This document shows, one piece after another, positions 56,981 to 64,000 of a stretch of DNA of 64,000 bases. The notes under the pieces were generated by a model, which was not told the DNA's origin, made no database searches, and was given only the letters and a program-made list of their open reading frames with translations. Origin of the DNA: Cryptomeria japonica (lineage: Eukaryota; Streptophyta; Pinopsida; Cupressales; Cupressaceae); contig NC_081406.1 in assembly GCF_030272615.1 (NCBI RefSeq), forward strand, positions 267,273,692-267,337,691, read 5' to 3'. Position numbers and translations under genes: made by a program. Each line of letters begins with the position of its first letter. Positions within the stretch are counted from its first letter, which is position 1.

Positions 56981-58306
56981 TGGATTATTGATTTTGGGGC
57001 TTCTCACCACATGACACACTCACCACAACTTGTTACTTCACTTGCTCACAGTGATACTTTATAGATTGCAGTTGGTGACTCAACACAACTTTCAGGTTCA
57101 GGTTTTGTTTCGTTGACAGGTGGTTGTTTTCAGGTTGATCTTTTGGTTCCTAACATTTCTACGAACCTCCTCTCTATTTATTAGATTTGCCATTCTAGCT
57201 CTGGTAAAATGGTTGAGTTCTCACCATATGATGTGGTTATTCAAGAGCTCCATGATCCTGATTTGGTTGTGGCTACTGGCAGTGTTGATCCTGATTCTCG
57301 GTTATATCGGTTTGATGGCTTTGAAAGTCCATATGGTTTAGGTGTTTCTCTTGTAGCACATGCAAATTCAGTGAGCAGACTGTGGCATGAGTGTTTTGGG
57401 AATGTCAACTATAGATACTTACAACAATTGAGCACACAAGCACTTGTTATTGGGCTCCCTCAGATATCATGTATTGATGGTGTATGCCGAGGTTGTGCAC
57501 TTGGAAAGCATCACCGTGATCCTTTTCCTACAGGCAGAGCCACCTGTGCTAAGGCACCCTTGGATTTGATCCACAGTGATCTTATGTCATTTTCGACTCC
57601 ATCTTTTTCAAGGTCCAAGTATGTGCTCACTTTCATTGATGACTTCTCTAGACGTACATGGGTGTACTTTCTTAAGTACAAGTTCGATGTCTTTGATTCA
57701 TTTCGAGTCTTTAAGACATTTGTAGAGATGCAATCTGGTCTTTCTATAAAGAGGATATGCACAGATAATGGGAGAGAATATGTGAATCAGGCTTTTACAA
57801 ATTTTTGCACACAACATAGTTTGCAGCATCAGTTATCAGTTCCTCACTCCCCTCAGAAGAATGGTGTTGCTGAGAGAAAGAACATAACACTAAGGGAAAT
57901 GGTCAATTGTATTCTTCAATCATGTTCTATGCAGCCTTCTTTTTGGGTTGAGGCAATTAATTGTGCCACTTATATTCAGAATCGGATGCCTCATAAGGCA
58001 TTGCGCCAGTTAACTCCTGAGGAGGCTTGGTCCCATGTCAACCCTGATGTTTCTTCATTCTGAGTTTTTGGTAGTGAGGCTTGGGCATTTATTCCAAATG
58101 CTCAGAGGAAAGCCATGGAGAGGAAGAGTAGACCACTCATTTTTGTTGGCTACTGTGAGGATGTTAAGGCGTACAGGTTGTTTGATCCTGATTCCCGAGA
58201 GGTCTTGTTTAGGCGAGATGTCCAGTTTGATGAGAGCCTTCCTCAGATGGATTCTCCATCCCCAACTTCTCCCTCATGGTCCACTCCTCCCTCTTCATCT
58301 TTTTAG
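56981..58306 (+). pseudogene. protease and integrase of the copia element
   Basis: The protease motif is DFGASHHMTHS (near 56990-57020), where the usual DSGAS has Ser changed to Phe. Stops at 57062 and 57182 follow. GAG-pre-integrase (RLWHECFGNVNYRYLQQLS, CRGCALGKH) and the integrase core come next, with HSDLMSF, FIDDFSR, CTDNGREY and HSPQKNGVAERKN giving all three catalytic acids. The long open part is 57209-58063, ending at TGA 58061. The frame continues as VFGSEAWAFIP and KSRPLIFVGYCEDVKAYRLF, the typical integrase C-terminus, to TAG 58304. Confidence 0.9.
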
Positions 58307-60026
58307 GATTCCTTCTTTGAGGATGATGCAGATGATGGTCCACCATCACCACCACCCGTTGCTCAACCTTTGCCCAAGTGGGCCCGGTTTATAGTTGATG
58401 TTGTTGGTTCTATGACAGGTGATCCTTCTGACACTCATCGTACTTGTGCACAGACATTCGGTTATAGTATTCTGAGTCATGCCATTTTAAATGATCCTCA
58501 AAAATTTTCAGAGGCAACAGGTCACCCGGAGTGGGATAGGGCCATGGATGAGGAGTATTCTTCTTTGATGAAGAATCATACTTGGGATCTTTGTACTCTT
58601 CTGAAAGGAAGAAAGTTGGTTCGATGCAAGTGGGTGTATCGTACCAAGTATGTTGCAGATGGTTATATTAATAAGTGTAAGGCTTGTCTTGTTGTGAAGG
58701 GGTTTTCTCAGGTGGAGGGTATTGATTACTCCGAGACCTTTGCTCCTATCACCAAGATGAATTCTATTCATTTTGTGCTTTCTCTGGCAGCTTCACGAGG
58801 ATGGAAATTTTCAAATGGATGTGAAGAGTGCTTTCTTGCATGGAGACCTTCGTGAGGAGATCTATATGGAGTAGCCTCAGGGTTTTGTGCAAGATTCCTC
58901 TTTGTTTTGCAGACTTCGACGTTCATTATATGGTCTCAAACAAGCTCCTTGGGCCTCATATGAGAAGATGGACTATTTCTTGCTCTCCATGCTCTTTTCA
59001 CGTTGTCATTCTGATCCCATAGTATATATTTAGCATTAGGGGGATGATATAGTTATTCTTGTGCTCTATGTTGATGATCTTATCATTACCAGTAGCTCGT
59101 CCTCCTTGATTCAGTATATTCAGAGAGCCTTGATGGAGCAGTTTGAGATGACAGATCTTGGCCTTCTGCACTATTTTTTGGGTCTTCAGGTTATTCAGTC
59201 TTCCGATGGGATTTCCATACTTCAGTAGAACTATGCTCTTGATATGCTTCACAGATTTGACGTGCTTACTTGCAAACCTGCACCCACACCTTTTCAGTAA
59301 GGTGTTGTTTTGTATCCCACTTGTTCTACACCTTCCGTGGATTCTACCTTATATTGGCAGTTGGTTGGCAATTTGTTGTACCTGACACATACGCGCCCAA
59401 ATCTTTCTTTTGCGGCTAGTCTTGTCTATCGGTTCTCCCATGATCCTCATGAGAGCCATTGGCAAGCAGCCAAACATATTTTGTGGTACATTCGGGGCAA
59501 TATACAGTTTAGCATTCACTATACTTTAGGATCCCCTCACATTGTTGGCTTCACTGACTCAGATTGGGTTGGTGATGCTCAAGATCGGAAGTCTACTTTT
59601 GGCTTTGTTTTTTGCCTTGGTTCTGGTCCTATCACATGGTCCTGCAAGAAGCAGTCTGCTATTGCATTATCATCTACAGAGGCTGAGTACCGAGCAATGA
59701 TGTTAGCCATTCAGCAGGTTTTATGGCTCCGACAGTTGATGATTGAGTTTGGGTTCCCTCCTGATAGTCCCACTATTCTTTGGTGTGACAATTAGAGTGC
59801 CATTCACCTTTCCCGCAACCCAGTGGAGCACCAAAGGTCTAAACACATTGAGCTTCACATGCACTTCATCAGACAGTTGATTTGGGATGGCTTTCTCATC
59901 TTGGAGTACATTCCTACAGAGGAGCAGGTTGCTAACATTTTCACTAAACCTTTTGCATCTTTGCACTATCTTCAGTTGCGCTTTATGCTTAGGGTGAAGG
60001 AAGTTGTCCTTGGGGGGTCTCATTAA
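58307..60026 (+). pseudogene. reverse transcriptase and RNase H of the copia element
   Basis: RT begins with EWDRAMDEEYSSLMKNHTWD and WVYRTKYVADGYINKCKA. A frameshift falls near 58808 and the text resumes as QMDVKSAFLHGDL. LYGLKQAPWASYEKMD and the active site LYVDDLIITSS (YVDD at 59067-59078) follow. Stops are at 58872, 59031, 59037, 59226 and 59298. RNase H is readable from 59310: TDSDWVGDAQDRKST, ALSSTEAEYRAM, then TAG 59793, and the end EHQRSKHIELHMHFIRQ with IPTEEQVANIFTKPF to TAA at 60024-60026. Confidence 0.9.
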
Positions 60027-60259
60027 GGCCTTCCTTCCTTCATTTTTTTTTTGCATGCTTTTCCCATCTCTTTTTGGAGTAGAGTTTTTTCCCATGTGGT
60101 TTTCTCTATTTCTCCATTTCATAGAGATTTGGTTGTGATTGGGTACCTCATCAAGCCTTGTTGTCGGGACTCAAATTTTGCCTTTTTCATGTAGTTGCAT
60201 TTTTTGCTTTCCTGCATTTAGGTTTTTTAGCTACTCCCTAATTTCATCTTAAGGGGGGG

Positions 60260-60611
60260 TGTTAGAGTTATCTTGTATTAGCTAATAGTTATTTATTTAA
60301 TTATTAGTCCATTATACTCTACGCTTAAGCTAAACTTAGGCATTTAATAATATTGTAGGTATTTAATAATTATTCTAACTATTAAATACTCTTTATCCCT
60401 TTAGGGTTTCTTTAGGGTTGCACATCTTTAGGGTTTCTATTCTCCTGTCATAAGGATTGTATTGTAACTTTTCTTTTTCATTCCCTCTCTGAATGATAAT
60501 CTTTTTCTTCGGAGTCTTTTTTGTGTTTTGTCTCCAATCTTCTCTTGTGATAGGTATTTTGCTTGCAGATGCTCTTGGGATCTCAGAAGTTGTACTTTCT
60601 CAACTCCTTCA
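60260..60611 (+). repeat. 3' LTR of the copia element
   Basis: TGTTAGAGTTATCTTG to CAACTCCTTCA. It holds a 43-bp or so block (CGCTTAAGCTAAACTTAGGC and following) that the 5' LTR lacks. Confidence 0.95.
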
Positions 60612-60616
60612 CTTAC

Positions 60617-61339
60617 AAAATGTGCATGCGGTACCTTTCTTATATAGGATTGCTTGAAATATAATATTAGACAGGATCATGGCATGCGTCTTAATGTTAT
60701 ACAATGAGACAACTGACATGATATATATTAAATGACCTTAGACACAAGAGTTAATTTTAAGATAAGAAAAGATCACATAATACCTAAGAATTCTATAAAG
60801 ATTCTTAGGACCTAAGAAAACTTACCATATGAGTAGAATCTACTAGTGAGATAGTTAGGTAAAATACCTTATTCACAGCAACACAAGACACCAAGAATCA
60901 AGAGTCAAGAGTAACTTTTACAATGTACCCAAATAGCAACACATCCAAACCTATAATCTCAATGAGATAACGTAGCAAAAAGTAGGGGATCTAGTTCAAG
61001 GATATTCATTCATCATTCCTCATTATAAGTATTCCCACATCTCCCCACTGATAAATGTGTATAAAAGAAACTTTCAAAAGTCATGGATTGGGGATATTGT
61101 TGGAAATCAAGGCGAAGCTTATGCAATATTAACTTCAACAAAGTGTATCCAAATCTTAAAAAAATTATTATCCAATATAACCTGCAAATAATATGTGATG
61201 TCATATTCAACATCATTATGGAAAGTAAGTAATACCACAAGTAACATAAAATTTATATGGTGAAGCTTTTGCTAGAAAAAATTCTACACTCAAAGATCCA
61301 ATGTGTGTATTAATCCTTCAAATAATTTTACCTCTCTAT
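60617..61339. other. no recognisable feature
   Basis: Non-coding sequence, no domain or repeat boundary supported. Confidence 0.4.
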
Positions 61340-61590
61340 GGATGCTTCACTCACCTTCCTCTTCTCATGGCTAGAAGACACACCCATCTCCACTGCACTC
61401 TTAGACTTCTTGCCATTCTTCGACCTCGTTGAACGCCCCCTCTTCCTTGTCATCTATTCCTTCATCCCATCCTTTCTCTGCTTTTCTACCTTCAATTCCT
61501 CATATTGATCTCTTGCTTCTAAAGTGAACAAATAGTTCTTAATCTGACTAAGCCAAATTTGGGCCTTGCACAACAAATCTCCTTGTCTTA
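61340..61590 (-). pseudogene. minus-strand coding-like fragment, basic C-terminus
   Basis: Read on the minus strand, one frame gives LLCKAQIWLSQIKNYLFTLE, then EELKVEKQRKDGMKE, one TAG, and TRKRGRSTRSKNGKKSKSA. The Lys/Arg clusters look like a nuclear localisation or nucleic-acid-binding tail. About 80 codons with a single stop is suggestive but not proof. The family was not recognised. It may be the end of a retroelement protein lying left of the LTR. Confidence 0.3.
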
Positions 61591-61736
61591 ATCAACACCT
61601 CAAATGAAGAATGGTCTCAAAGGGGGGATGTGTTATGCCCTGCATACCTACCCCCATTAGTTTCCTTGTCTTGAAAATATGGGTCCCCTTTCTTTTTGTT
61701 TTGTAGTTTTGTTTTGCTTACTTTTTACCTTAACAC

Positions 61737-62140
61737 CCCAGAACCCCAGAGTCCCAAGGTGTTCTTTGCTTCGGTTGAAGTCCTACCTCAGAACCCTGGA
61801 ATCCTGAAGTAGGCTTTTGTCTTGTTTCTCGGAAGTTTGGAACCTTGGAGTCTCAAAATTTTGAGTTCTTCATGTTTTTTTGTTAGTCACTTTGGAACCT
61901 CGGAGTCCCGAAGTTGTTTTGTTGTTTGTTGTCAACTTCGAAACCCCGGAACCCCGAAGTCCAGAGGTGCCCTGCTTGTTTTGTTTTGTTTTCACTTTGG
62001 AAGTTCGGAACCCCAAAGTCTCGAGGTGAGTTTTTGTCTATTTTTGTCTTTTGACCTTGGAAGTCCGGAACCCCGGAGTTCCGAGGTATGTTGTTGGTTT
62101 TCTTGTTGTCACCTCAGAACCCCGGACTCCTGAGGTCATG
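61737..62140 (+). repeat. GGAACCCCGGA / CCGAAGT repeat cluster
   Basis: About a dozen variants of GGAACCCCGGAGTCCCGAAG occur separated by T-rich spacers (TTGTTTTGTTTTG and similar). The motif resembles the GGAACTCCGGAACCCC text of the minisatellite at 33660-33830, which suggests kinship of these two LTRs. Confidence 0.65.
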
Positions 62141-62174
62141 TTTAAGGAAACCATATAGACGAAGTATCAGGGGG

Positions 62175-62182
62175 TATAAATA
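62175..62182 (+). promoter_or_regulatory. TATA box after the repeat cluster
   Basis: TATAAATA preceded by CAGGGGG and followed by CGTGAAATT, 35 bp after the last dense repeat. Confidence 0.45.
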
Positions 62183-62849
62183 CGTGAAATTAACCTTTTA
62201 AAGCTCATTTGTGCACTCAAGTTTTTCTAGCCTCGCGGCTGTGATCTCCCGACTTCATGCCTCCGTGTTGCCGAGTTTTCATAGGAGTTCTTCTGCTAGG
62301 TTGGTTGATTTCCTCCCTCTTTGTGTTTTCTTGTTTAGATTTTCTAGTTTTTTAGCATAGATTTTTTCTTTTTGGTTTTCCTCGTTTTGCGTGTTTAAAA
62401 AATCTTCCAATGTGCCCTAGGTTTTCAAACCTCGGAACCCTGAGGTTGATCTTTTTGGGTCACGCCTTCGTCCTGGAACTTCGAATCTTTGAAGTTCCGA
62501 ACCACCTTCTATGATGAATTACCCCCCAACCTCAGAATCTCAAAACCTCAGAGTTTTGAAGTTTCTTGAATGTTTACAGCCATGTTGTTTCCACCCCAGA
62601 GTTTCAGACCATCTTTTGGGCCGTCATTTAAACCATCCCGAATGAGCCATGTTAACTAGTCAACCCCGAACTTTATTGTTCTAAACTTGTTTCCACCCCG
62701 GAACCCCGAAGTTCCAGGCTCTAATGTTTTGTCTACCCCGGAGTTCATAGTGAATTACTAGACCCAACATATAAAGAGTAGGAAATTGATAAAAAGCCTC
62801 TCTCTCCAATAAGATAGTCGGGGCAAGAGGAGGTAGATATAGATTAAGT

Positions 62850-64000
62850 AACCCAAAATGTTATAGAGAGGACTAGACAATGGCTGAGCTTGAGGGTTAG
62901 GTTGAGCGCTTCAAAGGGGAAGCAAAAGGAATAATCTTTTGGTGTTCCTGAGTCAAGGGTCCACAAATAATATGCCCACAGGACAAGATCTGGTTCCAGA
63001 AAGAACACATCAACTGACCCAGATGAAGCTGCATGACTCGAACAAAGTATTGAGGAACTATTGAAGAAAGTCAAGGAGCAAATGAGAAGGTCAGAATTAT
63101 TGAAAAAGGCTGTAGATTTTGGAGTGAGAGAAGGGCTAGGAGTTGTGCCATTGGTAGAGGTACATCCAATTAGGACAAAAATTGGGAAAATTCTAGGAGA
63201 GGGCACTCAGGAGGAAGATGAACAAGGGAAAGTTGATGAAAGTACACAACCTCCTCCTGATACGACAAGTGCATCTACTCAGCCCCCGCCAACAACAACC
63301 ACATGAACTCCAATTTTGACGTCAACCATGACAATCCCTATGACAACCCCTCTGCCAACACCACCTGATATTTTTGTAGCAACATCATCAACATTACCTC
63401 CATTAACCAAAGTATTGATTCCCGCTATAAAAAAAGGTAATCATTTGCAACATTGAGTCAGATTTTGACCAGCAGGAAGAGCAACCAATGGTGCAACCAG
63501 TGCAGAAGAAGGCCAAGATTAAAGAAAAGAAGTTTGTTAGGTTTGAGAAGCAGGCACTGAGGGATCCCATGGACGTCGATAAGCAAGATTTACCAGGGAA
63601 GCTGCCAGTTGGGAAAGAACAAGAATTGAATAAATATGAGGATTCCCAAGATGAAAGATTGGTCTTAACTCCGAAAGACCAAGAGAATTTGTTAAAAGAA
63701 ATAGCTGTCAGGGGAGAAGTACAAGAAACAGACACAGATAAAGAGGGTAAAGATTTTGAAAAAGAGGTAAGTGACAAGCTAGGAGAATTGCACCAAAGTG
63801 AAACTCAACCATTGTGGCATGTCCTTATCTTTAAAAACCTAAGGAATTCAAAAACCTAAGCAAACATAAGAAGAGGAGAATAATGAAGCAAAAGAGCAGT
63901 CAAAGGTACACATAGTGACTGTCAATATTGTGCCTCATGAAAGTGATAAAGATAAGGACACGCCACAATGGTTGAGTTTCACTTTTGAGAAGAAAAGGAA
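62850..64000 (+). pseudogene. unrecognised coding-like frame, open at the window end
   Basis: A frame readable from about 62870 gives RTRSGSRKNTSTDPDEAA, then LEQSIEELLKKVKEQMRRSE and KAVDFGVREGLGVVPLVEVH (63034-63170), an acidic patch and a Pro/Thr-rich stretch to 63306. After a frame change near 63440 comes ESDFDQQEEQPMVQPVQKKA and a Lys/Glu-rich, probably disordered segment to 63859. The interrupting stops are TAA, TGA and TGA, all reachable from CAA or CGA. No domain was recognised. Like the 12575 frame it lies downstream of an array-bearing LTR head. Confidence 0.4.

Larger units (their letters stand above)
54559..60611 (+). mobile_element. Ty1/copia retrotransposon, full structure, mutated
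   Basis: LTRs of 309 bp (54559-54867) and 352 bp (60260-60611) enclose PBS, gag, protease, integrase, RT, RNase H and a purine tract (AAGGGGGGG, 60251-60259). CTTAC is duplicated at 54554-54558 and 60612-60616. Integrase before RT is the copia order. At least 16 in-frame stops and one frameshift disable it. The 5' LTR begins TA in place of TG and lacks about 43 bp present in the 3' LTR. Confidence 0.95.
61631..62860 (+). mobile_element. array-bearing LTR-like unit with GGAACCCCGGA repeats
   Basis: TGTTATGCCCTGCATACC follows a purine tract AAAGGGGGGATG (61619-61630), which makes it a probable 3' LTR start. ATGGGTCCCC near 61680 matches the head of the nested solo LTR. Repeats such as GGAACCCCGGAGTTCCGAGG recur at 61737-62140 and more sparsely at 62430-62750. 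A TATA box lies at 62175-62182. The right end was not found. Confidence 0.5.

Noticed and set aside
56460-59795. Fungal-type repeat-induced point mutation as cause of the stops
   Set aside because: The genome is a plant by its protein families, and the CAG/CGA preference is better explained by CHG/CG methylation and spontaneous deamination.

Overview
This window reads as nuclear DNA of a seed plant, most likely a gymnosperm (conifer-type) genome. That placement is inference. It rests on dense, nested, mostly decayed LTR retrotransposons, plant chromovirus and Ty1/copia domains, plant-type primer-binding sites complementary to initiator Met-tRNA, and almost no host coding sequence. The only host-gene candidate is one short exon on the minus strand at 37369-37503. 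It resembles the first coding exon of an IBR3/ACAD10-like acyl-CoA dehydrogenase gene. I found no tRNA or rRNA gene and no CRISPR array. A run of exactly 500 N (8329-8828) is an assembly gap.

Layout. 1-2340: decayed repeats, including an LTR promoter module. 2841-8328: a heavily decayed Ty3/gypsy chromovirus whose 3' LTR runs into the gap. 9060-9700: a minus-strand LINE reverse-transcriptase fragment. 9810-16185, continuing at 27595-27860: a large LTR-like unit with a GTCCGCC repeat array and a long unrecognised gag-like reading frame broken by four TAG codons. 16186-27594: a fairly young Ty3/gypsy chromovirus (5-bp target duplication GCCCA, LTRs about 2% diverged), itself split by a 3.86-kb solo LTR at 19318-23176 (target duplication CAACG). 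28.7-36.4 kb: a tandem duplication, LTR remnants, two Ty1/copia-type solo LTRs with perfect target duplications, and an LTR carrying a 33-bp minisatellite. 38691-39059: a complete 369-bp TRIM element. 40957-46089: a minus-strand LTR element. 46121-49551: a third chromovirus, internally deleted. 52.5-54.1 kb: a LINE ORF1-like pseudogene. 54559-60611: a near-complete but mutated Ty1/copia element. 61631 to the end: another array-bearing LTR followed by a coding-like pseudogene that runs out of the window.

How it fits together. The history is layered: the chromovirus at 16186 landed in the older array-bearing unit, and a solo LTR of a relative of that same unit later landed inside its gag-pro-pol frame. 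The most interesting signals are (i) five regularly spaced hairpins in the chromovirus LTR leader, whose stems differ in sequence but stay complementary; (ii) a group of large LTRs that share a terminal head and promoter modules but carry completely different internal repeat arrays; (iii) a roughly 1,060-codon frame that seems to sit between the head/array and the terminal promoter of such an LTR, as if encoded inside it; and (iv) a nonsense-codon spectrum dominated by CAG-to-TAG, as expected for decay by deamination of methylated cytosine in CHG context. Nothing here is a working viral or host operon-like system; every retroelement protein seen is broken.
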